Assembly: GCF_024713975.1 (NCBI RefSeq)
Contig: NC_091102.1
Span: 11,041,001 to 11,105,000, forward strand
Length of the DNA stretch: 64,000 nucleotides
From: Paralichthys olivaceus
Taxonomy: Eukaryota > Chordata > Actinopteri > Pleuronectiformes > Paralichthyidae
Reading direction: 5' to 3'
The notes below the pieces were generated by a model. The model worked only from the letters and a program-made list of their open reading frames with translations. It was not told the origin of the DNA and did no database searches. This document shows, piece after piece, positions 20,225-43,654 of the stretch (position 1 is its first letter; every line of letters begins with the position of its first letter). Both the position numbers and the translations under genes were made by a program.

Positions 20225-20325
20225 ACCTGTTGTAAATCCCAGTCTCCTTAGTCCCCTTTAAACAGAGATCCCAAAATATAGTTGAATATGGTCTGTACAA
20301 ATAAAATATGATTGATTGATTGATT
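20225..20325 (+). repeat. LINE 3' tail with ATTG repeat
   Basis: The segment ends in ggtctgtacaaataaaatatgattgattgattgatt. A tgtacaaataaa block followed by tandem ATTG units is the usual end of a fish LINE insertion. Confidence 0.5.
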
Positions 20326-21394
20326 ATATTTACACAGAACCAAACCAGTTGTCGTATTGCTGCCTGCATGTGGGATTTTTAGGTTGGATGACAGAATTCC
20401 AGATCCAGAGGCAGGACATGTAACCTCAACAAACGAAGTCCAGTATACCACTATACAGTTCAGGATGTTTATGAACATGATACAAGAACTTTGTCTCTGG
20501 AGTGATGCATTTGTTAATGTTAATATTAAATAACTCCATTACATTCTCCAGCCATGGCTTATTGAGACAAGTCAAAGCACATCAGATTTCTTGATAATGA
20601 CAAAGTTTTTTATGACTTGCCTTGCTAAAGTGCAGATTCTACTTAATTTGAATTTTTCCTTCAGATGATAAGTAATGTCTTGCTCAACAGCACCACAGTG
20701 CGGTGTGACAGTCTGACATTCAAGCCTGGTGCTGACTGTGTAGAGTTCTGTCTTTGTCTTGTATTTTTATTGTCTCCCATATCGGATCTTAGCTGCATGG
20801 GTGTGTGGAGTGTTGATTAGATATACAGGATAAAACCAGTCAAGAGTTTTGGAAGGTGAGTGATGACTGTCTCAGCCGTCAACATCCTGTCAACACAGCT
20901 CAGTACCGTCAATGAGAATATCAGCTTTGCTTTTAAAATATGTTTATTTATTTTTTCAGCTCCCTGCTGCTTCTGATCCGATCGTATAATCAAGTCCGAG
21001 CAGAAACGAGAGCAAGATGTGAGAGAATGAAACAGTCTGAGTGATGGAAGTGATAATAAGAGATATCATCAATGCTATGAAGAACACTGGGCTGCATGAG
21101 CAGATTGATGTAAATGTAATTGAATATCTCTGTAGTGCAGCTGCTCTTATCAAATAATTTGAAATAAACTTCCTCAGTATTGTGATTCTCCTCATTAATC
21201 ATCGCTTATCCTGTCAGCCTTCTCTCTGCGGGCCACAGTCGTGATATATTTAAATACACATTCAAGAGAATAGAGGAAGTATTGGTATGGAAAATACACA
21301 ACTCTTCTCTTTGGCCTTCTTTTCAAATTGAGAATGTTTGTATCGCAGCAGATTGTATTTGATTATCATTAGTATTTTGATATATTACATATTC

Positions 21395-21600
21395 CTGTTT
21401 TCTTGTTGTACCTTTTACTTTGTAAAGCACTTAGCTCAACCAATTTGTTTTAAATCTGCTGTATAAATCAAGTTGGCACTGACATTGGCATATTGGTGTG
21501 TTACAAAGTGCTTCACAAGAGGATAAAACTACAATCAAACAACAATGAAGAAAAGAAAGAAACAAAACAATAAAGTGCTACATAGTTACTTCGTTTCAAT
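21395..21600. repeat. LINE-derived fragment (tttgtaaagcactt type)
   Basis: The tttgtaaagcactta and ctgtataaatcaagtt blocks are typical of the 3' end of another fish LINE group. They are followed by an acaaagtgcttcacaag block that resembles the same motif in reverse orientation. Confidence 0.4.
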
Positions 21601-21739
21601 TATAATTTTACAGTTTCATCATTTCTGATGAATAGGAGTTATTTATTTCTAAAGAAAAACTATTTAAATTGAGAACTGTAAATCTGATAAGATTTGATAT
21701 GAGATGAGTCTTCGAACATGTCATATCATGCCACTTGAT

Positions 21740-22030
21740 TAAGATTACTATTTTTGGTCCCACACACAGCATGCAAACATGCAAACATGGGGAAATTTGA
21801 CCTCTGTATTTAACCCATCCGTGTGAATGAAGCACACACAGAACACACGGAACAGTGACCACACACGGAACAGGGGAGCAATTGGGGGGTTCAGTGCCTT
21901 GCTCAAGGGCACCTCGGCAGTGCCCAGGAGGTGAACTAGCACCTCTCCAACTTCCGTCCATGCTGGACTTGAACCGGTCACCCTCCGGTTCCCAACCCAA
22001 GTCGCTATGGACTACTGCCTCCCATCTTGC
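21740..22030 (+). repeat. Abundant teleost interspersed repeat
   Basis: The series ggggaaatttgacctctg, tatttaacccatcc, ggggagcaattgggg, gtgccttgctcaagggcacc and gaaccggtcaccctccgg is a repeat that I recognise from many fish genomes. It is non-coding, and the 200-codon open frame across it is an accident of the repeat. I cannot name its class with certainty. Confidence 0.75.
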
Positions 22031-25000
22031 AACACAACAGTGGGGTCCCAAATTCTTCTGCAAAATGTTACACACACTGTTGCAACACATCTTGGAAAAC
22101 CTCCTGTAAGGAGCTCGCTCTACATTCTTGCAAAGCTTGTGCAGTTGACCACCACAGTTCAGGATGTTTATAAACTGAGCACAAGAAGCGATTAAGATTA
22201 TTGAAGTCACACATTACAAAAAACAGATGAGTTGACTGTCAAAAAATCAATTGCAATCCATTTTATCAATCGACTATTAAAAAACATTTAATGATTCCAG
22301 CTTCACCAATGTGAAGAGCTGCTGATTTCCCCCATCATTACACTAAACTGTTGGTGGGATGAGTCTGTAATATTTTCGGTAAGGTTTTTTTGAAAATTGT
22401 TATTTGTATGTTTAGTGTATGTCAGTTTTCATGTAAACAAAACCGAAATGAAATATATATATGTCCATATTTATTAAACAAAAGATACTACAAAAAAGAA
22501 ACTAATTGCAGAGATCATGGTGATTTTTGGAAAATGATGTTTCGCTTTATTTTCTGATGTTTTAGGCTTGGTGATGATGTCAAATGATAATAATCATGAT
22601 AATCATCATCATCATCGTCATGATTAGCAGCAGCAGCAGATTAATCAGTAATAGACACAGTCATAAGTTGCAGCCATTTAAAACTTAGACTCTTCATTCT
22701 CCCATTGTAACAGATCTTTATTACCATTATTTACCACCAGTGAGTTATTCACTTTACGTGTTGACACTTGCTCTTTCAAGGTGCAGATAAATAAACTCTG
22801 TATTTCAGCAGAAGCTTGCTGACGCCTTAAAACTCTGTGATCACCACTCTGGATCGCTCTCCCAGATTTATTTCTTCTTCGGTTCAGCGAGGAATTTACA
22901 GCTGAAGCTGCAGAGAAAGACTGTGCCGTTGTTCAGGCATTTAAAGCACAGACACGGGGGAGTCAGAGGAGGCGAGGACGCCACTAACAAAGAAGTGGCC
23001 AGAAATGAAAATGTCCATAATTTGATAAATATCTATAGTTTGCTGTGCTCCCCGTCCAACACCCACTCACATACACAGATCTCACCAGCGGTTACAGTCA
23101 GGGTTTGTTTCTTAATGCCGTTGGAGTGTGAGAGGTAATTTCTTTGCAGCATGTAATAAATTCTTGCTCTGTGCTGACATTATGTTCTCTGCTGTGCTGT
23201 GAGACAGAGATATAGGCTGCTAAGTGAATTAGAAAAGCCTGTGTTAAGATGACAGAGCAGAGGAGCCAAACACCAGTGAGCAGTTATCACGTCCTTAATG
23301 TTGTTGTTCATCATTTTAATTTCACCAGCATCAGACACATGTTTCCTGTCCTGTTCGGACCTATAGATCCTATTCACGAGAGAAAAAAATGTAGACCCCC
23401 ACTTGAACGCTTTAGAGCTCTGGATGATATTGTGCACTATAATCTTGTGCCGGGGGTTGTTTCATTCATTGTGATAGCAATCAGTGCACAAATACTTGTT
23501 TAACTGCAGTGTAATTGCTCCTGGGCTCATTTATAAAATCTCCAACAGAGACATATATTAGCAGCGTTTCAACTTCAACAAGCACCACATTAGGTTTACA
23601 CTCCCCAGCCGTGGAAGTTACAGTCTCTGGACTATTAATCTCCTGCTTAAAATGTACTTTCTGCCAAAGATTAATCAAGCTGTGGACATGCAGTCAATAA
23701 GAGGAGGCTATTTAGATAAGTGTGACCCATTATAATTATTTCAGAAGTCGGAGGTGTTGCAGTTTGTTCTGTTATCCCTGCTTCAGACATGCTTTGGCTA
23801 GAATTTGAGAACAAACTCAAGAGATTACAAAGGCAAGTAAACACCTTTTAAGACAGGAGAATGCGTACTTAAATAGGAAATGCAATTTTTTAAAACATTG
23901 TGGTGGGATTGCTGAGATAAATTTCTTATCTTTGCATGTCACGTTGAAAATACAAGTTACAAGCAAATATTTTGACCCTTCATTTATGCCTGAGCTGAGT
24001 AGCCAATCAATTTATTCCCTGGTGACCTTTGCTGCTAAAATAAAACAAAATCTACAAAATCAAAGTGATAATAATAGTGAATCCAAAAGTTTGAAAAAGG
24101 TTTGATTGAAACTAAAACAACCTGTTATTTTTTTATCAAATTCATTTTACTAGGTTTTATTACTATCCTCCAGAAACATGCAGTATATATATTAGCTACA
24201 TGCAGCTTTCAGTACTCCACTGAGCTATTAACAGTACACGAGGTTGTGATGCTTTCTATTTCATGGCCGGAAGCTAATTGAATGACATATAAAAGCTGAG
24301 TAGGCGGGGGGGAGGCGAGTCTCTGTCAGCCTCAGATTTGAGTGTGTGAGCATATGGCTTATGTTTCCAAGAGGAATATGCACCAATACAGATCCACAGT
24401 TCATTCAGTTCTGGTCAAAACGGTTTGCAGGAAGTTATAAAATGTTTTTATAATAAAATAAAAAATATAGAAATAAGCAGTTCGAGTTACCAAGCTATTT
24501 TATATCTGTTTCATTGTACTGTGCATTCTATTCATCTTAATACTTCGTGTTGGGGAAAAACAAAGCCCTTCTCTTCTCACTCTTTTCTAATACGTAATAT
24601 GGTGCATGTATGTAATGCAGTCTCTCATCCTCGTATGCATGGTCATTCACACCGATCCACTTTTCTTCAAGAATAAGTCAATTATCACTTGATGCTGAAC
24701 CCAAGTTGTAACTTAATTTCCGAAACTCTGTGTCAATTGCATATAATTAGATTTTAGCTCCACATGATTTCACGTTTCCATTATATAAACATCTTCTTGG
24801 TATTGTGAGAATAGTAAATATTTCAGGATGTGGACAGCAACACCGCCAATAACCTGTAAAATGCTCAAACATAACAGCAAAATTCTTACCAACTGAGAAT
24901 TACAAATACACAACAGGTAAACTTCCTTTTTTTTCTCAAAAGCAGTGGCTTTAATTGTGCATGGATGGTGTGTGGAGAAGAGGGGGAAGGGCTGGCAGGC

Positions 25001-25329
25001 AGCCTGCAGTCAATATCATCATCATCATTTCATTAGACTTGCCTTACACAATGGGAACGTCAGTATCTATTAGGAAGCTAATGTGGCAGTGATTCCCAGG
25101 GGTAGGGGTTATATTTGGCACATCAGGAAAACCACTGACATGATTCATAGTCATAGAATAGAGAGGAGGAACTCGACTAAGAAGGGACAGATGGATGAGC
25201 ATCCTGCAGCGTGTAAGAGGAAACTTTGCCTATCAACAGTGTGTGGAGAGACAGTGTATCTTTTCCCAGAATGATTTTGGCCGGTCCTCACTCTTTGAAA
25301 GGGCTGTTAATTGATTAAGATTTGCTTTT

Positions 25330-25507
25330 GTTGTTATGTTTAGGTTTATGTTAGGATCTGTTAAGGATTTGGTTGACTTAAGGGTTGGGTTTAGGGTTGA
25401 GTCAGGGTTAGGGTTTAATCAGGGCTGGGGTTAAATTAGGGTGAGTGTTAAATTAGGGATAGGGTTGAATCAGAGTTAGGGTTTTTGGGTCTGAGTTGGT
25501 TGGGGGT
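25330..25507 (+). repeat. Degenerate telomere-like (TTAGGG-related) tract
   Basis: Many loosely spaced units of the form agggtt, ttaggg and gggttta run through about 180 bases, with spacers such as gaatcag and taaat. It is followed directly by a GT repeat. It looks like an old interstitial telomeric or G-rich minisatellite array. Confidence 0.65.
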
Positions 25508-25511
25508 TATG

Positions 25512-25538
25512 AGTGTGTGTGTGTGTGTGTGTGTGTGT
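25512..25538. repeat. GT microsatellite
   Basis: A clean GT run is followed by degenerate GT-rich sequence to about 25590. Confidence 0.9.
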
Positions 25539-27139
25539 CTTTGTGTTTCTCCGTGTGTATGTGAGTTTTTTCTGTGTGTGTGCAGGTGTGAAATGGAGGG
25601 TGAACAGACTGGTGCAGAGACAGACTGTTTCACAGTCTGGTGTTCAGAGCCTCTTCACTTACCCTGCAGACACACAACTGCTCCTGCTCCTCATCATTTT
25701 ACCGACCTGAACAAAAACTGATGGAGATTCTGATCATACATCACATAACAGCCACATTCCATTTATACAGTTTGTGTCACGTACAAACCTGCTATTTCCA
25801 CACTAATTTGACACGTCCCCATCTGAGTAATTAGCAGTACGTTTTTTCTAACCCGAATCCATTGTTCTGAATAACTGATATTTGTGTGGACTTCGGGTGG
25901 TCGTTCATTCACATCCAGAGCTACTAGACTGTGACAAACTACAGCAACCGAACGTCTGATTTCATTTGCATTTAATCACTATAGGATTCTCCGACACCTG
26001 CTTCCAAATTACCCATGTCATTACTCTTTGGCACGTTTAACCGTCAGTGATACTGCCATCCTAGAAGTGATCAACAAACAAAAAAATAACCCATTCTCCT
26101 TTTAGATAGACTATGAAGTCAAGGGTTATCATTTTGATTGCACCATTATGGGTGGTTATTCCTTTTAATCCTCTGTTCCAATGCAACTTTAGCAGCCAGT
26201 GACACCGAGCCTGTAATGATTGCTGCACTCAACCATGAAACAAAGAAACACCGTCTGCCTGGTGGAGGATGGGAGCAGAGCCGCGAGAGAGCCAGTCCCT
26301 GCCCGACTGTGTCGGAATAAAACGCAGCCATGCAGAGCGTTGAAATAGCCTCCTCCGGGGGGAAAAATTGTTAAGAGAGCACAGTGTAATGCGTTTTATG
26401 ATAAATATCTTAAAATTGTGAGTAATGAGAGGAGAGGAGGAATTGGCAGGAGTTCTCGTGAAATCTCTGCTATGAGTTGATGGAACAATAAAACACGGTG
26501 ATTAATCCCACCAACTGGTAACAGCCAGGTGGAAAGAATAGATATAAGACAAAAAACAATGCATGGAAAACATGCACATTTACCCTGAATTGCCCTTAAT
26601 TGCATATATAGAATTTATTTTTATTTTATTTTTATTCAGAATTTATTTATTTAAAGGTTGGATTCTCATTTGTAAAGTGAGACCAACTTGTTTCAGTTTC
26701 TCTTTGACAGTGACTGGTGAGCAGTGAAAGTGATAAATAAACTTAACACAATATACTTAACACTGTTTTCATCACCTTGAGAGTTCACAACCTCTCTACT
26801 GCTAATTAACTTGATTTATTACTGATGAATTGAAGCAGAAAATAATGCAATCCTTCAATTTTATAATCTCAGAGACTCCAGCTGCAAAAGAATTTATTTA
26901 ATTTTTTGTCTTCATATGTTGAGTGTTGCAATAGTTAGAAGATTCACCAAAATCCTTGACATTACTTACGATACGATATATGTGTTTGTCTGGGGTGAAT
27001 TTTTACCAGGCAAAATGAAAATATATGTGCTCATGCATGACCCATATGACACATGAAACATCTTTTTATTTATTTGGTTTAACATTTGGTTTAACTTTAT
27101 GATATTCTTATTCTTTAACTTTTCACACTGGCCCCTTTT

Positions 27140-27350
27140 TTGTTGGTTTGTTTGTAAGCATGATTATTCAAAAACAACTGGATGGATTTCCATGAAACTT
27201 GGTGGAAGGATGCAATATGAATCAGGAAAGAGCCCATTACATTTTCCAGAAATGTACCATCACTTTCTTTAACATTGTGAAATATGAATTTTTTTTTTTT
27301 TTTTTTTTTACATTTACACTGATTTCCAAGAAAACAAAATAATCATGCAC
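27140..27350 (+). repeat. LINE-like repeat fragment
   Basis: The blocks ggatggatttccatgaaactt and ggtggaaggatgcaatatg, followed by caggaaagagcccattacatttt, are the upstream part of the repeat whose downstream part is at 8443 and 29230. A poly-T run follows. Confidence 0.6.
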
Positions 27351-28454
27351 ACTTAGGGGAGCTGATATCTATGAAAAAGTAAGGGTAATGGTTACATTAG
27401 GTCTCATCATACTCTCACAAAAGTGTTGTTCGTCACATGTATTTATTCACTTAATCATTAGGTCAAAGGTCCTTTTTCACAAACTGCTAAAATTGTCTTT
27501 AGTAGCGCTGTGGGTACAGTGATACTCTGCAGATGATGGCGTGAAGTTAAAGTGCCTACACTGACAAGGGACAATTGTATCCCGCTAATTCCGGAATGTG
27601 CAACTGTTCAATAAATCTTCTTACAATAGCAAACACTGTGCATGGAATTGTTCAAGCAAAGTTCTAATAATCCCAGTTTACCTCAACATATAATTGTGCG
27701 GACAGTGAGCATGTTATGACAAAACTGAAATTTTGCATATTATAGTTTCACTCCACTGAACACAGTGTGATACAGACAATCATGTGTGCGTAGAATATAA
27801 GCTAACCCATGATAATGGTTTAGCATTGTGCTTTTTATCTGCAGCAGCAGTGGCAGCAGCAGCCGCAGTCAAGCCTCCCACGTCGAGCCAAATGTCTGGA
27901 CAACATTCAGTCAGTGAATCACGACGACATTGCACAGTTACACACATTGCACTCAAATTTAAGGGCGGTAAGTTAAAGTGTTCTTATATAAACATCTGAA
28001 TTCATCCACAAGGGGGAGTGAGGGCCATGTGCATGTTCATGGACGTAACTCAACCCTTCTTTGGTTCACAGATAAACTAAAAGACTTCAATGTTACTGGG
28101 AACATTGTGATATTGTACAGAATACATTGAACAATTGAAAAGAAGAGCAGATAACCTATTCACAATTATAATCTCTCCATGTATATAAAGTTATTCCTCT
28201 ATTACATACTATACCGTGTGGTTGATTTACATCTAGGATTTTTCTTACTGTAAAACTCAGACACATTTGGCACAAAGGCAATGTAACAATACTATACACA
28301 ATCTACACAAAAATCTCTAAAAACACAGCACTCCAGCACAGTACCTGTTACAATGAGTGTGTTATATATCCCCACTTATGCAATATCAAATAACAGCTAT
28401 AGGGTACAATATGGCGGTGCTTGATAATAACATAGACCACATGAAGCACCAACA

Positions 28455-28457
<3 letters not shown>

Positions 28458-28494
<37 letters not shown>
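28458..28494. repeat. TA microsatellite downstream of GAD1
   Basis: An alternating TA run of about 37 bases lies roughly 530 bases past the GAD1 stop codon. It may fall in the 3'UTR. Confidence 0.95.
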
Positions 28495-28497
<3 letters not shown>

Positions 28498-29022
28498 TAT
28501 TTTACATTGATACCATTTATGTCAATGCTGTGAGGTTACCTACATTGTGCTCTGTTACTTGTGAAAAAATATTTTGATCTTATTCTGTTTTTAATTGTGA
28601 TTTTCATATAATACAACAGTAAAATTATATTTTTATACCTGCTCAGTGACAGAATCATCCAAGTGCTCAAGTATTCTTGCTTTTTTCACATTTAGGTGAA
28701 GAGAAACCTGCGTCCAACTCATCACTCTGACATTATAAATATGAATTGTTTGGCAAGAATAACTTGTGCTCATGTGATTCTCTCAAGCTTTGACTTGTGT
28801 ATTTTTTACTCCCACACCCGCTTGTGCAAATGTTTTCAATATCGTTGCTGCTAAAGACAGAAAGAAACAGAGAAGTGACACACAGGGCGTATTATTATTA
28901 AATGGCTGTTTTAAGCAACAAAAAAAAAACTCAACATCTGTATAAGACAAAAGGGACATGAAGCCAAGCTCAAGGCTCACCAGATATTTCAAGGGGGTGG
29001 TTTTACTTTACAGGTGTAGCGC

Positions 29023-39433
<10,411 letters not shown>

Positions 39434-39446
39434 CGCTCCCGAGACC
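39434..39446 (-). other. gad1: 5'UTR part of GAD1 first coding exon, after a probable acceptor
   Basis: On the minus strand a cacag acceptor (AG at 39448-39447) precedes 13 bases of leader and the ATG at 39433-39431. A T-rich stretch lies further upstream. Mammalian GAD1 also has non-coding exons upstream, so a 5'UTR intron here is reasonable but not proved. Confidence 0.45.
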
Positions 39447-39506
39447 CTGTGCCAAAGTCCTCACCTCACAAAAAAAAATTGCCTGGACACTTTTCTTTTC
39501 TTTTAA

Positions 39507-39521
39507 CCCCCCCCCCCCCCC
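39507..39521. repeat. Run of 15 C (G on coding strand) just upstream of GAD1 coding exon 1
   Basis: C15 on the plus strand lies 75 bases upstream of the GAD1 start codon in gene sense, followed by an A7 run. It would sit in the 5'UTR intron if the acceptor at 39447-39448 is used. Confidence 0.9.
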
Positions 39522-40217
39522 AAAAAAATCTCTCCTTTATGATCCAAAGAGGGAAAAGTAAGGGCTCACTGGTAGAGAGGGAGAGAAAAGAGCACAGGGA
39601 TCGTGCAGTGAATATGCGGTTTAACATTGAGAGAGATGTAACCTGACAAGGGCACAATCTGTCTGACAAGTTGAAATTCAATTGGTCCACACAGGAAGAG
39701 GAAAATTAAAAATAATAACAACAAATAAACAGTGGAGGACAAGTTAAGTCTCAACTATTCAGTGACAGGAGCAGCATCATATCTTCATCAGGCTGGAGGA
39801 TGGAGCCTCGTGTTTTTCATTCAACAATAAACAGCACATACCTCATTAATTAATGCAGCTACAAATATCAGGAATATGTAAGAGCCATGTGCAAAAATAT
39901 TAATAAAATAAAACAGCAGATGTTTGGCCTAAATGATTTGCAGTAAAAGAAAATATCAGTTCAAGGTGATTATTCCCTTATTGACTGTGATGCAGGTTGA
40001 AAAGACGACGTGCATCCCTCTCTAAAAACACTATGAGGATAAAAAGCAGCAACAGTTTCTACACATTCAATTTAAAAGCCAATTATGTCCCGACCTCTTA
40101 TTTTAAAGGCAGCAGACCTAATAAAAACACCTGTTAGAGCATCTCCATCTCCATCCCCGTTCAGTGTTTGACTCTTTTTTCTTCAGTCATACCCAGAAAT
40201 AGAGCAAAGCCACTCAC

Positions 40218-40720
40218 CGTGATGGTGTGTATCCAGGTGAACAGGTGCAGTCCAGTGGGGGAAAAGAAGAGAAAGTGAATTTACCACCAAAATATTCCTG
40301 CACAAGGAAGAGGATGCTGCATGCGTGCGCTCTCTGGCACACTCCAAAAATAATAACAGCCCCGTGCTTCAGTTCCCCACTAGATCCATATCAAGGTGAC
40401 CTTGCTGCTGCTGCTGAAGTAGATAAGGTTTGTTTAAAGCGAGCCTCGTCTTGTCTTGTTGTCACAGACGAGTCAGGGGATTTAGGCTGTGCACTACCTC
40501 CACCGGTGCATGCTGCAAGTCTGTGCTCGGAGCAGATGCGTCCGCAGGCACAGGCAGTCTGCGGGCTCCACTCTGAATGACGCCCCTGAAGTGTGACTTT
40601 TCGTCTCTTTTTGGAAAAGTGTTATTGTCTCCGGGATCTGTGCAGCCCAGCTCCGGTTTGAATCCCGGTCACGAACGTGGACTTGAAGTTTGATGCCATG
40701 AGCAACACATTATACATGAG
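40218..40720 (-). promoter_or_regulatory. gad1: Probable GAD1 upstream non-coding exon and promoter region
   Basis: A good minus-strand donor (gtgagtg, GT at 40217-40216) ends a more GC-rich block that extends to about 40720. That block could be the 5'UTR exon spliced to the acceptor at 39448. A TATAAT-like element lies at about 40711 on the minus strand. The exon extent and transcription start are guesses. Confidence 0.35.
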
Positions 40721-41072
40721 GAGGGATCTGGACGGAAGAGGGGAGGGAGGGAGGATGGAGGGAGAGGTTTTGTTCTTGTGTGAGCAAGGGGGAAAAAACA
40801 AGAGACAACAGAAAAGAGAGCATCACTGTCATAACCTACTGATTTAATTGTTTTCAATTATTTATTTCTCCACCCTCCCATCACGTGCACGATTGTGTCA
40901 TCATTGGAAAAATACAGATCAATGGCAAACACTTCAAATACACTGATTTGATCTACTCGGCTTGTTGTTAGATATTCACCTGTCACTTACATTTTATTCT
41001 TTTGTAGTATGTGTGCACTCGGTGGTGTGAGGATGCAACCTGCATGATGACACAGAGAGAGCACGAAAACAA

Positions 41073-41086
41073 CCACAAGGTGGCAG
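41073..41086 (+). promoter_or_regulatory. CTCF-like motif between GAD1 and SP5
   Basis: CCACAAGGTGGCAG matches the core CTCF consensus at all but one position. It lies between a neuronal gene and an embryonic transcription factor gene, where an insulator would make sense. A weaker ccacaaggtgg match occurs at 42760. Confidence 0.35.
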
Positions 41087-41923
41087 TGAGAAACCAAGAA
41101 TGGCTTTTATACAACAGCTCAAATGGGCCATTCCAGAAATACACCACCAAGCTAATTATAAACCGGAGCCATTAATGTGCAACACGTCACCATCTTACAT
41201 GAACACAGGGACATGCACAAAGAGACAGCCAATCACAATCAAAGGTCACCCATGGAGTCTCCAAGCAGGAGATTTGTTATGGACTGTGCTCCCTCCTCTG
41301 GTGATGGGTCATGATCAAAGATTACATCACATGTAGTCGGTCGCTGTCCAGGCCTGGCTCCTTCGATGACTTTCAGGCATTGATCAGGGGCTAGATTGAG
41401 CTGTTGACCCCTGTAGACCCTCTGCTTCACCCCTACTTACTTGATATTTTTGACTACATATTTTCCATTTCAGCACGTGTACATGGTGTACTTATGGTGT
41501 TGGTTGGTAGTGTTTTCCAATCAATGCTATATTGCACTGTATAGTCTGTACCATCCACCACTATAATTAAAGTATTTTTGTACTAATTAGCTTTCGCTCC
41601 ATATCTGTTTCATTGTAGGTAAACTGAGGACAATGTAAACATTCCTTGTATGTGCACACATACTTGGTCAGCAAAGCCAAGTCTGATCCTGTTGTGCCTT
41701 AAATTGTATATTTACATTGTTCGAGTACACACCTGCCCAGACTGTTTGTGCACTAAAGGATATGTGTCTGTTTTGACTGATTATCCCTCCTATTCATACT
41801 ACATGGTCTCAAAGAATCCCTTCCTAATGTAAGTGATGACACTAAATCTACAGTCCTATTTCTGTGAACAATAAATGTTATGTTAAGCAGCAGACAGAAT
41901 GAGGCTTCACCAGCCTGAGTTAG

Positions 41924-42298
41924 TTAAAGGTCCATTGTGTAAGATTTAGGTGAAAGGGATCTATTGGCAGAAGTTTGTGTAGAATAATCCTCATGATGTT
42001 TTTCACTAGTTCCTTCCATCTAAATTGTTTGAATTGTAGTTTTCTTTACCCAAGAAAAGGCCCTTTATATTTAAATACTTTATATTTACATCGAGGGGAC
42101 CCTCTCTATGGAGGCCGCCATGTTTTTTACATTAGTCCAGACTGGAAAAACTAAACACCTTTTGAGTTTTTATGACAACTGAAGGTTTCCACAGTTTCTT
42201 TTTCATGTTTGGAAGGAGAGAGTGAGGTGAGGGGTGTTCAGCTGCAACATGACACTTCAACACTAGATGTCACTAAATTCTACACACTGTACCTTTAA
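41924..42298. mobile_element. Non-autonomous transposon with inverted ends and flanking TTAA
   Basis: The left end reads TTAAAGGTCCATTGTGTA and the right end, reversed, reads TTAAAGGTACAGTGTGTA, 16 of 18 bases alike. TTAA at both edges is the target type of piggyBac-like elements. It is 375 bases long, has no open frame and carries a ggaggccgccatgttttt block inside. I recall it as very abundant in spiny-rayed fish. A right-half copy lies at 8338-8442. Confidence 0.8.
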
Positions 42299-43654
42299 GT
42301 CAAGGTAAAACTTTAAAAGTGTCAATCTTTCTATGACAACATTTCTAATTTATCCCACAGATTGGAAAGAAAACAATGTGGAAACACAAAGAGAATATTA
42401 TACTGAACTGTACCAGAGTGACTAAGAACTCAGCATATAATAACAAACATAAATATGTGAGAATTTGTGTATGTAGAAATTAAAATTTCTGAGCTGACAG
42501 TATATTTTAAGGCCTTTATTATTTCAGTTTATATAATGCTTTAGAAATATGTAATGTAATGATCAAATTACCACAGAGATATCATCAAGAAAAACTATGT
42601 GACGTGAGGGTCTAGGGCCCCTGGCTGTTTCATTTGGTAATTCAACCTTTCTTTGTAAACCCCCCCCGCCCACCCTCTAAAATACAACAATAAAATCTGT
42701 GAAAAATCCAAAGAGAAAGGTTGTGATGATTGTTGTCGCCAGTAGCTGTATGAAACTGTCCACAAGGTGGTGTATAAGTCAAACCCAGAGATTGTGAATG
42801 AAAGAAAGAGAGGAGGGGGAGTCACTGAGAGAGACTATTACTTTGTGATTATTTTCTCTGTAGTCTGTGGACAAACTCTCATTTAAACATGACTAATTGT
42901 CTGAATTGCCAGTAACCGAAAATAAGCCTGTGACAGAAAAATTAAAAAAAACTCCTTGCGGGAACAAACTTCTGGTAGTGCTCTTGTTTGTCTTTGAGCC
43001 TGCAGCTGTCAGTGAATTACAAGAGCAACATACAAATCTGGCTTTAAACACAATAATAACTCTGCCTTAAGTCCTGTAACAACACAAATCATGATGTTTA
43101 AATAAAAAGAGGTAAATAAAGTTATTCATGTGGCAATTTACGAAAACAAATGGATGAATTAAACTCATGGCACAGATTAATTGCAGTGAGGATTAAGAAT
43201 GAAATAGGCTAATGATGCTACTGTGTGAAAACTTTAGTTTGATCACATAGCAGGTGATGCTGTGATACCATCAGCAGTAATGTTCTGTGACAGCTCCAGG
43301 GCCATAGTCAGAATTTTAGAGGAGCTGGGGCCATGTGTCCAAATGCTCCCAAACCAAAAACAGAGCTGTATTTTAATCATATTTGTGTATGAAATAAAGT
43401 GCATGGAGCAAGTGCAAGTCTACATACACTTTTGCTACTTTAAAAACAGAAAAGATTTTACCAGGTTTTGGCTGGTTGCTTTCCACTGCCTCAAGGTTAC
43501 AATGCACCAACAATGCATTTGACCAACATGCTCAGGGGCTCAGATAGTACAGCCGGGGCACTAAACAGGAAAATGAAAACGCCTTTATTCTTAAACTATC
43601 AAAGGAATTGCACCATGCTGGGTGAATATAGTACTGTTCTTGTGATGGAGTAGA

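Larger units (their letters stand above)
19700..28900. other. GORASP2-GAD1 intergenic region without genes
   Basis: No exon with good splice sites or family similarity was found on either strand. The stretch holds the repeats listed separately, a telomere-like tract at 25330-25507, microsatellites at 25512 and 28458, and long stretches of apparently single-copy AT-rich DNA (for example 22700-25300). Human has ERICH2 on the other side of GAD1; I did not find it in this window. Confidence 0.5.

Noticed and set aside
21748..22109. Possible tRNA-derived SINE or tRNA gene
   Set aside because: No full A and B box pair or cloverleaf could be drawn; only the repeat identity is supported.
21608..22210. 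200-codon open frame on the minus strand
   Set aside because: It lies across an abundant fish interspersed repeat and has no protein similarity that I recognise.
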